Shown: one piece after another, positions 23,151 to 35,815 of the stretch
Numbering within the stretch: the first letter of the stretch is position 1
How the letters are laid out: the number at the start of each line of letters is the position of its first letter
Source: Phoenix dactylifera
Taxonomy: Eukaryota > Streptophyta > Magnoliopsida > Arecales > Arecaceae
Direction: 5' to 3'
DNA: 64,000 nt
NCBI RefSeq assembly: GCF_009389715.1
Contig: NW_024067783.1
Coordinates: 1-64,000, forward strand
Program-made: the position numbers and the translations under genes
Notes under the pieces: model-generated
What the model saw: the letters and a program-made list of their open reading frames with translations, nothing else
Databases searched by the model: none
Told to the model about the DNA's origin: nothing

Positions 23151-25362
23151 CAACTGGGCCTAAGCTCGACCAAAGTCGGCAGGCTCAGCCGGCTTTGATT
23201 CAAAATTAAAAAAAAAATGAAATTGGAATAGGAGATCGCGATCCCCCGTCCGAGCGGCTCGAATGGCCGTTGTTGAGGCATGGTTGGGAGAGTCGTGGCT
23301 GGTATGAAACCCCTGGGCTGATGCTAACGGTCGGCAACCGTTAGAGGCCATTGCAACTGACGAACAGCCGGCTAGTGCCGTCGTTCATCTGGGGCTTATC
23401 CCCTCTCTTTGGGGGTTATAAAAATCCCGATTACACTCCACCCACTATTTTTCTCCTTCCTTCTCCTCCTTCGGTGGCTGGTGTGCCACCTCGGTCGATT
23501 GTCGCCACCGAAAACCCCTTATGGATTCTAGTTGCCTGCCTCCCCTGTTTTGAGAAACATGCCTCATCTTCTCTCCGGGATCCACCGAAAATTGCCACCG
23601 CCGACCATGAGTCACCATCCACATCCCTCGCTGGTGAGTCCTCATCCACCATTGAAGCTCCCTTGGGTTGTGGGGGCTACCACCAAGGCAGCTAGGGGTG
23701 CTGCCCCTGTTCCTTACTTCCTCTTTTTCACCGAGCACGACTGTCGCCAATTACTCTCCACTGCCGCCACTGCCTCCGTCTACCACCTATCAGATCTCGA
23801 TCACGACAGCCACCATGAACCACCCTCTCATCCTTCCCATAATTACCAAAAAAAAGAAGAAATAAGAAGAAAGAAAGCAAAGAGGAGGAAGAAGAAGAAG
23901 AGGAGAGAGAGAAAACCCATCCCTTTCTTCCTCTCTCTCTTATTTCTTCTCTCTTCTCTCTCTAATATCCCTATTTCTCTCTCTAAAAGACCAGAACCCA
24001 ATAAGAGAGGTCCCATCCTTGGTTCAACCTTTCTTTCTCTACTTGATTTGTAGATCCTAAATCGATTTATCCAATTAGAACTTGAAGCCTGCTCAAGTCT
24101 ATTTCAGGTTGCTTAGAGCTTTTTAAGTTGTACTTAGATTTTTAAATAGTGAATAGCAAGTAATTTATTCTTCTTAAACAAATTTTGATAGGTGTAATGG
24201 ATTAGCCCAACTGAACCTAATGATCTTTAGGCGAACAGAGCTAAGTGACCCTGGCATAAATATTATAAATTTCAAATTACCGATCAATTTTATAGTAACA
24301 TGCAATATTTTTCTCAATCATAATTCATACGTAAATCATTTACAATAAAGTATTCAATAAGAATGCTATTTGTCCAAGAACTTGGATCATTTCCAATCAT
24401 ATGCTTGATCCTAAGTTTTTTAAGAAAATGCAGGATTTCAAATATAATTTATAATTTCATACTAAAAATTGATCAGTAATTTGGGAGCTCTCTTACTAGT
24501 TCCAGTCTTTTAGAGAGAGAAATGGGGAGATTAGAGAGAGAAGAGAGAAAAAACAAGAGAGTGAGAGAGAGAGGAAGAGAGGGGTGAGTATTTTTCTCTC
24601 TCCCTCCTCTCCTTTTTCCTTTCTTTCTTCTTCTTTCTTCTTTTCTTGGTAATCAGGGGAAAGATGAAAGGGTGGTTCATGGTGGCTTTCGTGGTCGAGA
24701 TCCGGCAGGAGATAGTTGGAGGCAGTATCGGCAGCGGCGAGCAAGCGGCAATGGCCGTGCTCGGCCAAAAAGGAGGAAGTAAGGAAGAGGGGCAGAGGTA
24801 GCTATCTTGGTGGTAGCCCCCATGGACCAAGGAAGCTTCGACGGAAGATGGAGACTCACCAGTGAGGGACGCGGATGAAGGCCCATGGTCGGTGGAGGTG
24901 ATTTTCGATGGATCCTGACGAGAAGAGAGGAAAAGGCACTCATAATAGGGCACTCGGAAATCGTGGGAGAATGGGGGTGCTTCAAGCAGCGGTGCTTGGC
25001 TGAGGTGGCATACTAGCCACCGGAGACGAGGAAGAAGAAGAGTGGTCGACGGATGGCGGATCAAGTAGAGGGAAGAGGAGGGATTTATGGAAGTTTTGGA
25101 AAGGATAAGCTCGACCGTCTACGGACATCGGCAACGGTTGTCCCGACCTCAACGGCTAACGACTATTCAATGGCTCTGCGAAGCCTCAACAACCACGGTT
25201 TACCGTGGCTTATCGGCTCAATGGAAGAGGGAAAGCAGAGGATCATGATTGCATCCTCTATTTCGATTCCCTCTTCTGTGTTTTTTTTTCTTTGAATTTG
25301 AATTTGAATTTGAATTGAGCCAGTTGGGCCTGCCAACTTTGGTCCAAGTCGGGCCTAATTGG
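23150..25362. mobile_element. Long inverted-repeat (foldback-like) element, copy B
   Basis: Two arms of roughly 860 bp in opposite orientation (23150-24017 and 24487-25362) around a loop of about 470 bp. The outermost paired motif is CCAACTGGGCC on the left and its counterpart GGCCTAATTGG on the right. Shared landmarks are GACCAAAGTCGGCAGGC, ACCATGAGTCACCATCCACA, the CTCTCTAAAAGACCAGAAC block and the GAAGAAAG run. Arms are diverged (roughly 80% by eye). No transposase is present. The left arm has a TATA-like GGGTTATAAAAATCCCG (23411) not kept on the right. Arm sequences also resemble the copia LTR at 33540-32900, so the structure may be two copia LTRs joined in opposite orientation. Confidence 0.7.
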
Positions 25363-25382
25363 CCGGATTCTTACATATTCAG

Positions 25383-26250
25383 TGGTAGTATCTATCACTT
25401 TGAACGAAGTTCGTGAAGCCTTCAATCGAAAACTTTGAGGGTGGAGAACCTTTAGAAGGAGAATTAAGTGAAAAGGAGAAAGGCTTCTAGTGCAACAATC
25501 TCAAGATTAGTAAACATCAAAATCTTTTTAAAAAGTGAATTCTGATATATCAATTGCTTGGAGATCGCTCCTCAGTATTCTCGCTTCACTTGAAGATGTT
25601 TTTAATCTCGGGACAACTTGGAGATTCAACTCTAGACCAAGCAAATTGGGACCTAGTTGAGAAGCCTTGATAGCAGTAATATGTTGGAAGATTTTGGATG
25701 AAAGAAATGCTCCAATCTTTGAAAAGGTTGCTCATTCAACTCCAAAAATTAGAGAGGACATCAGATTCCTCTTGAAAGATTGGACTAGAGTGCTTGGTGA
25801 CAAATATTTCAGGAAGTAAAAGTCAATGATGTTTCCTCTTGGTTGGTCCTTAGGAGTTTAGTTTTTGGTTCGGCTTCACATCCTTCTATTTGTTTCGTAT
25901 ACACTGCTACCTTTACCCAAATACAGTGAGCAGGTAGTTTATTAGGGGTTGAAATATCAATTTTGCCCAGATTATTTAGGAAAAAATCTTGGAACAATAT
26001 ACAATCTATCTCAATATAGTGAACATATATAAAATATCTTATCTGTTCCAATGGAACGAACCGGTCTTCATGCAATTGGTAATTGGCGTCATGATGCTGC
26101 TGAAATTTCTGCTCTTGCATCATCATCTCTCTGTCTTTTCTATATTATTTTTTTATGTTGAGAATTGGATGGGAAAAATCTCAGCAACAATAAGGTGAGC
26201 ACAAAATTCAAAGGACCCTCGCATCTCTCTACCCACTTCGCACCTCCTTT
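25383..26250 (+). other. Spacer with empty insertion sites and LINE tail remnant
   Basis: Spacer between the inverted-repeat element and the second P450. At 25683-25819 the plus strand reads CWKILDERNAPIFEKVAHST, then IREDIRFLLKDWTRVLGD and YFRK before a stop, resembling the end of a plant LINE ORF2. It holds the four intact target sites that are filled in the second unit: AGTAA (25675), CTTGC (26114), GGAAA (26172) and CGCAC (26239). Confidence 0.75.
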
Positions 26251-26754
26251 TACTTTAGGATATCAATAGCAATGAGAGCTATGTGCGACATCAAGTTCAT
26301 CATATCTTCAAAAGAAACTGGGATCCTATGTGGCCCAAATTAGCTTTGAGAGATCCATCATATTGGGTTGGAATTTTCCCAAAAAAATGAAAATAATTTT
26401 TTTAGAAATAAAATTTCTATATTTTATAAAAAAAGGAATAATTTCTACTAATTGAAAATTAGAATAATTTTTTTCTAAAAATACTCTTAAATTTTTAGAT
26501 AGGATAGAGTAAGATTTTTTGTTAAAAACATATTGGTTTTATAATTAAATAAATATATAAAAATCATTTGTTTTTGTTTTTTTTAAAAATTATTTCAGTA
26601 AAAAATTAAAATCTTTCAGCGAACCAAAGGAGCTTAAAATCTCGATAACCCCACCACCAAACCTCTATGCCCATGGCTACTATAGACGAGGGGGTTTCCG
26701 TGATGTCATGGCCAAATCCAAACTTATACTCTTCTCCCTGACTGCGAGATCCCA

Positions 26755-29700
26755 ATGGTAGAAACTAGAGAACCTCTCAATCTTGCAAAGAGTGCCATGG
26801 ATTTCCTCTCCTTCAAGTATTCGATCACTCTTATAGCCACTGCCATAGCCTGCCTTTGTCTCCACTTCTTCATCAAGGCTACAAGAAAGAAGCGATATCC
26901 CCCACTCACAGGCACCTTCTTCCATCAACTCTTATACTTCAGCACTATCCGCGACTACCATACAGACCTTGCAGCTCGGTTCAAAACTTTCAGGCTCTTC
27001 TCCCCAACTCGTAGCTTGATTTACACCGTTGACCCTGCCATCGTTGAATACATACTAAGAACCAACTACACAAACTATGGAAAGGTAGGCACTTCATAAA
27101 GCTTTTGGTTGTTACTTGTTAGAAACATGGTACTATGGCTACAACTAAACGAAGTATCTTAGACTGATGATATATTTTTGTAGTCATCTTCTCCAAAAAA
27201 GATATAATCTTATAGTCTGGTAGTATGAGCTTGGGGTTTTTGGTAGGAAGGTTGAGTTTTTGGGTATTTGTTTGACTTTGAGATGGATGTAAACTGGCAG
27301 GGGTCTTACAATTATAACAACCTCAAAGATTTGCTGGGTGATGGGATTTTTGCTGTAGATGGTGAGAAGTGGCGCCACCAAAGAAAGCTGGCAAGCTATG
27401 AGTTCACCACCAAGAATTTGAGGGACTTCAGTAGTGATGTTTTCAGAAGCAATGCCTCCAGACTCTCTCTGATAATTTCCAAGGCCGCAAATTCCAACCA
27501 AGCCATGGACATCCAGGTGAGTGAAAAGAGGATATTGTGATGGATTTATAAAAATAAATCTGTTTTCGTTCTTCTAATGGTATATTATTTTTTGAGTTGC
27601 AGGATTTGTTCATGAAATCTACACTAGATTCCATATTCAAAATTGGGTTTGGTGAAGAACTGGATACTCTGTCGGGTTTAAGCGAAGAGGGGAATAGCTT
27701 TGCAAAGGCATTCGATGATTCAAGCGATCTAATCCTGTGGCGCTATGTGGATATTTTCTGGAAAATTAAGAGATTTCTAGGCGTTGGATCAGAAGCAGAG
27801 CTGAAGAAAAACATCAGAGTGATCGACGGCTTTGCGTACAAACTGATTCACAGCAAAACACAGTCTATGTCTAAGCAACAAAATGACACTGTGAGTTGGA
27901 AGAAAAATTTTTCATGTTCGTAGTCGAAAGTTTCATATACTCCCTTTCTCTTGCTAAGCTCTAATGGCTGTTTGGATTCTAGATGAAGAAAGAGGATATC
28001 TTGTCAAGGTTTCTGGTGCAGAAGACGAAGGACCCGAAGAATTTGAATGATCAGTACCTTAGAGACATAATATTGAACTTCATAATTGCTGGGAGAGACA
28101 CGACGGCGGTCACTCTTTCTTGGTTCTTCTACATGCTTTGCAAGCATCCATCTCTGCAAGAAAAGCTTGCTCAAGAAATAAAGGAAGCAACCAAAACAAA
28201 TGACAGCATATCGATTGCAGATTTTCCCTCCAGGTTGACTGACGAGGCACTTGACAAGATGCAGTATCTCCATGCAGCTCTGACTGAGACACTGAGGATA
28301 TATCCTGCTATCCCTGAGGTCATCTGTTATTCAAATTAAATTAATTTATCGGCAAAAAGTTAACTATATTTGAATTGTTTCGGTGTATAATGACACAATT
28401 GGTTTTACCTTCCATGTTGAAGGACCCAAAGATTTGTTTCTCTGATGACACTCTGCCGGGTGGATTCGATGTAAAGAAAGGGGACATGGTATGCTTTCTA
28501 CCTTATTCGATGGGGAGAATGAAATTCCTGTGGGGGGTGGATGCACAAGTTTTCCGTCCGGAGAGATGGCTTGATGAAAATGGGGTTTTCCGACCTAAGA
28601 ACCCCTTCAAATTCACTGCCTTTCAGGTAATACTTCTTTACTTGAATTGAGTTTTATTCTACCTTAGCATAAATTTTGGGCTCAATAATTGTTCAATCTG
28701 TTCATAAATTTCTTATGTTTGGCTTGATTGTAGGCTTGCTCAAGCTTGAATTAGAAGTACACAAGCTGGACTTAATCCTAGTTATTTAGGCTTCAAATGA
28801 TTTCAATTTGGGATGCACATTGTATATCTGTGATCAACCACTGTATTCAATTCAGTGGCTGAAATCAGATTCTAAACCTAAAAGCTTAAGTTCAAAGTAG
28901 GTAGGACTATGGTGTTATATGGCAATTTGTCTAATTGGTTTAATGGATCATTCATTATATTTGCTCAAACTATGATTTTGATTTTTGTGTGTGTGTGTGT
29001 TTTCTTCTGAATGAAGCTGGTGGACTAGGACTCCACCAGCTTCATTCAGAAAAATGGTGATTTGTGTGATTCTAGCTAGGCTGCTAGAAACAAAGGGAGA
29101 AGGAGAAAAAAGAAACCAAAACGAAGAATAGTACCTAACTTCAGATAAACATTGGAATCATCTTGGAAAGAGAGCTGTAAGTGCTGCAGAACTTCTGGGG
29201 GCAATGCTGTGAGTTTCAAGCTTGATAAACCTAGGTCAAGCTTGATTTGAGGTTTTTTCTTTTTTTCTTATAATTTTGCAAGGACAAGTGGAAGCATGGT
29301 TAAGTATTGGGGTGATGGTGGGATTAAACCTGGTTCTCTTGTATCAGTATAAGAGATTCTTTTTCCTTTTACTACCTCTTAAAACCAAAACCCAAGCCAA
29401 TTGGCCTGAGATAACCTCCAAATCTTGGTAGGAAAATCTGCTGTGCAGAAGCCGTTCGTTTCCCAGGAGAGTGCAAGCATTACTAGCCATATTAGATCAG
29501 GAGCAAGTTGGCACCCTCAAGCTTGATTCAAGTTTCATTCAGCTTGATTTAAGTTTGACTTGAATTCAGCTCAATATAAAGGATTCGAGTTTTTCAAGCT
29601 GCTCAAAATAGGTTCATTTTCGTTTCATCTCAACACTTGGCTGAATGAAGCTTAATAAAATTAGAAACTAAACTAGCTTGATACTGAAACTCAGATTTCA

Positions 29701-30266
29701 AATTCTCAGGGGGCATTAAGTTCCTCTATACAATGCTTAAAAAAGGCCCTGTTCGACTCCTTGTTGCCGTATCTATTTCATGCATGGTTCTTAATCCCAA
29801 TCAATTTGTATTTTGATAAATATCAAAAAAAAAACAATAAGTGAGCTAATTTACTGTTAGCTCCTAATCCAGGTATCCATTCTTTTCCCTTATTTTATGC
29901 AAAGTTACAAATAGAACTAATTATCTTTATGAGAACTGATTACCAAATCTTCTTGTCATTTGTTATCATTATATGGATAGATCATCTGAAATTGTTTATA
30001 TTATCTGTCCTATTTTCATCTTAGAAATAACCTGTCAAGACTTCCATTCGCAGGCTGGTCCACGAATTTGTTTGGGAAAGGAATTTGCATACAGGCAGAT
30101 GAAGATCTTTGCAGCAGTCCTCATCCACTTCTTCACATTTATGCTGAGTGATGAGAGAAAGGATGTCAAATATAAGAGCACGATAACTCTTAGAATCGAT
30201 CAGGGACTCCATCTTTTAGCCTACCAAAGAGAACCGATGGCTTCTTCAAATGATCCTTCTATGTAA
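26755..30266 (+). CDS. CYP704-type cytochrome P450, complete six-exon gene
   Basis: An ER-anchored heme monooxygenase; CYP704 enzymes are generally long-chain fatty acid omega-hydroxylases (some act in pollen-wall or cuticle lipid synthesis). Exons inferred from GT-AG sites and reading frame, all in phase 0: 26755-27084, 27301-27516, 27603-27890, 27983-28318, 28423-28626, 30054-30266, giving about 528 residues, normal for the family. Visible motifs are an N-terminal membrane segment (SITLIATAIACLCLHFFI), the CYP704-like NLKDLLGDGIFAVDGEKWRH, the I-helix AGRDTT, ETLR as ExxR, FRPERW, and FQAGPRICLG spanning exons 5-6 as the heme loop. A start at 26797 (MDFLSFKYS) is equally likely. Intron 5 is 1.43 kb and contains a perfect palindrome. 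No lesion was seen. The subfamily (B or C) and substrate cannot be fixed from sequence alone. Confidence 0.9.
29005..29051. repeat. 47 bp palindrome in P450 intron 5 (copy 2)
   Basis: Perfect 20 bp arms TTCTGAATGAAGCTGGTGGA and its complement around CTAGGAC. The paralog at 18398-18450 differs at several places in the arms and loop but still pairs. Confidence 0.88.
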
Positions 30267-31421
30267 TCAAGATGCACCAACTGCTATAATGTCAAGGGTT
30301 ATGGAGTATTGTGAAATTTTCAAATGAACATCAGCAACACTGGCAAAAAAATGGTTTAGCTTTGCCATTAGCGCATCTAGCAGCTTAATTTTGGTCTCTT
30401 GAAGACTAGCAAATCTTCTCTATTATTAAGATTCTGTCATAAAAATGAGTACCGGAATATCATTAAACTAGTGAAATGCATGTGCAGTTCATGTGAATAA
30501 TGATAGATAATTTAGTTAGGCTTAAGTTAGATGTCCATTATTTAATATTCTACTAGTTGTGTGCTTCATCATATACTTATAATTTTATTTCATGCTTTAC
30601 CATGATAGCTAATTTAAATTAGTTTAGGTACTATTATTCCTCTTTACAGTATATAAAAAAAAGTAAAAGAAATAGCTAACTCCTTTTAGAGTGTATTTGT
30701 TGGGAACCATGGTTGCTACTATAATAGCATTGAGCATGTAATTTGAGAAAATCCATGTGAGAATTTGTGAGAATTTGCATACTTGAACAAGCAACTCTTA
30801 ATTTCCAAAGACTCAAATCTAATGCCCTGAAATGTGAACTACAGCCACATATACAGTTACCTACATCCGCATGTTTAGAATTTCAGTAGTTTTCTCCAAG
30901 GGTCCAAATTAGCATTTAATCTTTAATATCAGAAATATGTGGCCTAGGTTTGCACTGAGCTTAAGCCAAGTTTTAAGTGCTGTGTGCAGAGCTCCATAAC
31001 ACCTTAGAGAGAAACATAAGTGTAATTGATCCATGAAATTTTTTTTGTAGAAGTAGAAATTTTTATTTCTGTTAAGAGGAAACTCTCTACAGCCTCAAGT
31101 CCATGACAACATAGAGTTTCTTAAGGAAGAAGACTTGGATGTGGGTCGCTTCGTGGGTTCAAAGTAGTGACCGTTCTTAATGAGATGGCTCTTCAACTCT
31201 CATGATTTGTGCCTATAGATAGCTCTGTCTCCAACCAAAGATGTGCCCAAGCTTATAGTCTATGGGATCCATTGTGCTTCTAAGGAGAGAAACAAATAGA
31301 ATAAGGAGAAAGAAATTATCATCTGGAGTTTCGCAAGGCTTGATTTTGGCCCCAGACAAGAGCTTCAAATGAGAAGAGGTTAAGAGAGATGGGCATAGAG
31401 GAGCTTGTGGTGATGGTGAGG

Positions 31422-31465
<44 letters not shown>

Positions 31466-31687
31466 TTTCCCTTCAAAGAGGAGAAACCTCTTGTGGTTTT
31501 TATTGCCTGGGCAGAAAAAACGGTAGGGAGAGTTAAGTGCTGATTTAGTTTGAGATGAAAGGTATATATCTTTCTGACTGAAAAATCTCTTTAGTTTCTC
31601 ATTTAAATGGATGGCTATATTTTTTTAATAGAAATATGTAATTAGAGATTAATTGAGTAATTTTTATGTTTGTAAATAAATTTTAAT
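30267..31687. other. P450 3' flank, duplicated
   Basis: Paralogous to 19664-21062, highly similar throughout. It contains (GA)18 at 31425-31460. No gene is supported. Confidence 0.8.
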
Positions 31688-33717
31688 ATAAAAAAGTGCG
31701 TTAATGAGATAAAAGATTGTGCTGCTGGTTTTACCTACCTCAGTGGTCTTTGAATTTTGTGTATATTCGTCCTTTTTCGTTCTTTCTGTTTGAGTTGTTG
31801 TATATATTCGTCCAATTTCTTTCTTTCTATTTGAGTTGTTGTATATATTTGTCCTTTCTTTCTTTCTTTCTTTCTTTCTGTTTGAGAAGTCATTAAAAGA
31901 ATATGCAACTGACTTGATGAAGATTAATTAAAAAAAATTTTGACTATCAATTTTAATTATATAACAAAAATATAATGATATAAATAACTTATTATTCTTG
32001 CTAATTGGTATAAATTTGGAAGTTTATAACATAAGAAATTTACTCTAAGATAATTTCAGTGATCAATTTTGGAATAACCAGCATGTGTAGGCCTAATAAA
32101 AAGCTGGACCTAATCCAGTTAACCGAGCCGGATAGCAAAATTAACCTAGAATAGAAAAAAATAAAAAAATTGAATTTCTTGGCTTGCATCTGCCTTGCAT
32201 GTGTTGGAAAGAGGGTAGACTCTGTTTATGAGTCGTTTTCTTCTCCGACTCCAAGTGGAACTCCGCATATGGAAGATTTTCAGAGATGAAGGACCCTTGG
32301 CTCTGCCCTATTTAAAGCGACCACCGACCTCCCCATTAGTGATCTCAGCTTTTAGTTGGAAAATCACCAGCATTTGTCCGAATCTTCGCTAAACATCGAA
32401 TGCCGGTGCAGCCAAAACACTACTAGAAGCTAGATAAAGATCTCAAAATCATTTAATTAATCCTCCTCCATGCCCTCATTAATCCTTAAATCTCACTTTA
32501 GACAAATGGTTCAGGCACACCTATTTAATATCATTAAAATATTATTATTATTTTACATCATTTCAGAAGTCAAACTTAATCACAACTAGAGAACGGCCTC
32601 AAAATGAACACAGCCCACAACGGATGAATAAGTCCCTAAATGAATACGCCCTATAATGGATGAACAGACCCAAGGTGAACACGATCCACAATGGATGAAC
32701 AGGCCCAAAATGAATGGATTCGACCAAGCCCAAAATGAATAGATTCGGCCCACAATGGACACGACCTAATAGGATGGAGAGAGCCCGAACTCGGTTCTTA
32801 ATGGACATGGTCCAATAGGGTGAACGGGCCCAAACGTGGCGCATGATGGACACGGCCTAGTCGGGAACGTTCCTCATCTTGTTGACCAAAGAATCAAGGA
32901 AGAAGAGGAAGAGAAAGAAGGGAGGAATGAGAGGTTGGAGGGGGGGGGGGCAGGCTTGGGTGGCCGAAGGCCGTTGTCCGGTCGACGGCCACCAGTGGCG
33001 GCCGGTGAGAAGGAAGGAACTGAGGATAATCTCGGTTTTTATTCGAAACAGGGGAAGGGGACACACTCAGTTTGGCTTGGAATGGAAGAACAGGGGAAAG
33101 GAAAGCTCACTAGTGAGTCGGAGGTGGTGGATCTCGGCTGAGGGGCTTGTCCAACGAGCTAGCAACGGCAGTGTTTCCGACGAAGAGAAGGAATCTTGGA
33201 ACAGGGGAAGCAGGCTCATGAAGAAGGAAGCTTCGTACCACGCTCGGCCGAGGTGGCACGCCGGCCACCGGAGAAGGAGAAGATGGAGAGGAAGGAGAGG
33301 GAGGATCTCGGGCGGTGCTCTCAGAGGGATGGGGGGGTTATAGGGCTTCCGAATGGATAAGCCCAAGGGCGGTTGAACAGCCGTGGAGCTGCCGCCTGTT
33401 ACGCCCCGAGGAAGATGAAGAGAGGATCGTGATCGCGATCCTCTGCTCTGAATTTTTCTTTCTTTGGGCCATAGGCTGAAGTCGGCTAGGCCTGCCGGCT
33501 TCAGCCCATTTAGAACCTATTCTCACTCCCAGCTGACTTGAGCCTATTCAGAGCCTATTCTCACAATTCTAGGGTATTTTCCTTTTTTTTCTTGAAAGAC
33601 CAAGAAACTTCCTTGGTGAGATATTTTGTTCGCACTATCTCTACACATACAGATTTTCAGCAATTTTGAATTCGAATAATTTGGAGAAAAACATATTATT
33701 TTATTCTTCAACACTCC
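31688..33717 (-). mobile_element. Copia LTR and flank retained in unit 2
   Basis: 2.03 kb present here but absent at the matching point in unit 1 (21062-21071). It is bordered by TTAAT on both sides (31683-31687 and 33718-33722). On the minus strand the copia pol tail is followed by ATTAAGGAG and then TGTTGAAGAATAAAATAATA, i.e. a polypurine tract and an LTR start (about 33714). Farther in there is the GGGCTGAAGCCGGCAGGCC block that is also found in the inverted-repeat element arms, then a run of imperfect repeats with GGCCCAAAATGAA/ACAATGGATGAAC (32600-32840). At 31755-31880 lie three imperfect repeats with TTGTATATATTCGTCC and TTTC runs. The ancestral state probably included this LTR. Confidence 0.65.
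32600..32840. repeat. Short tandem repeats in copia LTR
   Basis: Imperfect units of about 28-38 bp sharing CACAATGGA(TGAAC) and GGCCCAAAATGAA. They are open on the minus strand but encode only repeated LFIHCGL/VHPLWIV-like peptides, which are artefacts. Confidence 0.65.
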
Positions 33718-34257
33718 TTAATATGTTTTTCTTGTACATCCAAACTTTGCTCACAGTATCTCAAACTTTGCTCATGGTAGTGCCTTTTGTACAATTATCT
33801 GCTAGTTGCTCCTCGATCTTACAGTACTTAAGCTCAACATCTCTTTAAGCTTTTGCTTCTCGAAGAAGGTGATACGTGATTGCGATGTGCTTGGTTTTGC
33901 CGTGGCATACTGGGTTCTTTGCCATTGCAATCACTGACTTATTGTCGCAGTAGATCTCTGTTGGCTACTTTTGCTGCTTTCCCATGTCTTCAAGTGTTTG
34001 TTTTAATCATATTGTTTGATTTGCTGTTGCTGCTGCTATTACGCACTATGCTTTGGCTGGTGACTGTGCCACTGAATCTTACTTGTTTGATACCCAAGAA
34101 AATATCCTGAACCTTGTGAGAAGGCATAGTCTAAAATGCTCTTCATGTCATCCACTGATCCTGCTCAATCACTATTGATGTAGCCAATCAGTCTTGAGTC
34201 AATCGTGGACATGTACCATATCCCAAACTCCTTTGTGCCTTGTAAATATCTAAGAAT
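33718..34257 (-). pseudogene. Ty1/copia RT tail and RNase H remnant (copy 2)
   Basis: Paralog of 21063-21608, with the same fusion to LINE sequence and the same decay. Unlike copy 1 it is still joined to a polypurine tract and LTR on its downstream side. Confidence 0.8.
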
Positions 34258-35690
34258 TCTTAAAATAGACTGCAAGGAAGACGGGACAGAAACCTGATCT
34301 ATCCAGATGAAATCGCCTAAATGATGAGCTGCGTAGGAAGTCATCCAGTCCACTGCACTATTGGCCTCTCTGTAAGCATGAGAGACCCGATGAGAGATGC
34401 ATTCGCCTAACAGACGGCAAATATCGTGGAGCAGTCGCATTCCCCCATTAGCACTCCCGGTCCCCTAGATCCCCTCGATGACCATGGCGAAGTCCCCCTC
34501 AACGATGATGCAATCTGCACCCAACACTCATCTCGCATAGAATACTTCCTCCCATGCTACTCTCAACTCGGTACTGTCGACAGACTGATCGAAGATATGC
34601 TGCCCCCCAGCGGCCACGAGTCTAGCCTATTGATCTCTGATGATAAAGTCGGTGCCACAGCAACCATCCTCCTGGGTACTGCCATTGAAGTTCACCTTTA
34701 GGAAACTAGGGTGTGGGGGTTCCTAGGAGACGAGGACACACTTGGACGCTGCATGAGCAAAATAATAGCCCAAGATTTTTCTAGCCAACCTAAGGGACGA
34801 TGATGCAGTAACATCAAGGACCTCTGTCGCATGAAGTAGGGCCTTGTCTACTACAACTCTTAGCTGCTCGGCTCTGTCCTTGAAGACTCGGGCATTCCTA
34901 TCTAGTCAGCAGTGATAAACCAGATAAGCTGCCCTAATCCCCAATGACAGGAGGCTCAGTCTTCGGAAAGACTCAGCCATGAGGGTTAGAAAATCCTCTG
35001 TCGACGACCATCTCCAGCGCAAACCAAAGCAAGCCGAGGCACACTCCCATAACGAGGCCTCCCTTTGACAGCCAAGGAGGACATATAAAATGGTCTCCTC
35101 CGTCTCCTAGCAGGCCCAATGTCCCGAGGTGATGCACACCCCCCGTCAGGCCAGGACTCACTTCCTAGTAGGCAGACATCCCCATGCGACCTTTCAGACA
35201 AATAAAGTCACTCGAGGATAGATACGCAACCGCCAGATCCACCCCACCTCCATCTGCCTAGCCACAGGCCTCCTCACCAACCCAAGAAGGTCCCATGTCT
35301 GCACCTTTGTCCTACCCGTCCGGCCCTACACCTGCATGTCCTCCGCCTCAGCCACCGCAATCGGCACCGCTAACACCCGCTCAACTAGTTGCCCGCTAAA
35401 GACCCATCGGATGAGGTCCCAATTCTGCCCCGTGGGGCCAATAGATCGCGAACCCTACGTCCCTCTAATCTCCTGGGGCGCAAAAGGTGGGCCACCTACA
35501 CAATGGAATATCAGCCAGCCAACAATCCCCCAGAATGTCCACAGCTAGGCCATCACCAATCTCCCATCAGATCTCTGGAAGCACCAGGGGGCACGGTATC
35601 TCTCACCGCAGGAAGGAGCTACGCCGACCCACACGAAAGACATGCGGGTCCGTCGAATCTCCATACTTGGCCCTCATCATGGAGCCCCAT
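34258..35690 (-). mobile_element. LINE 3' fragment inside copia RT (copy 2)
   Basis: Paralog of 21609-23041 with a few percent divergence. It shows the same zf-RVT-like and RNase H pieces and the same in-frame fusion ending VPSSLQS-ILRILRYLQGT. The LINE-in-copia event therefore precedes the tandem duplication. Confidence 0.8.
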
Positions 35691-35815
35691 ACTTTAGCCA
35701 CTAGCCTTGCCTTGCATTTCTAGACTTTACCATTAGGATTGAGCTTTGTCTTATAGAGCCATTTGACTCTAATGACTTCTCTATTTATAAGAGTCAAGCC
35801 AACTGGGCCTAAGCT
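35691..35815 (-). pseudogene. Ty1/copia RT start fragment (copy 2)
   Basis: The minus strand reads LGPVGLTLINREVIRVKWLY and KTKLNPNGKV before a stop, as in 23042-23150. It joins directly to an internally deleted copy of the inverted-repeat element at about 35815. Confidence 0.78.
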
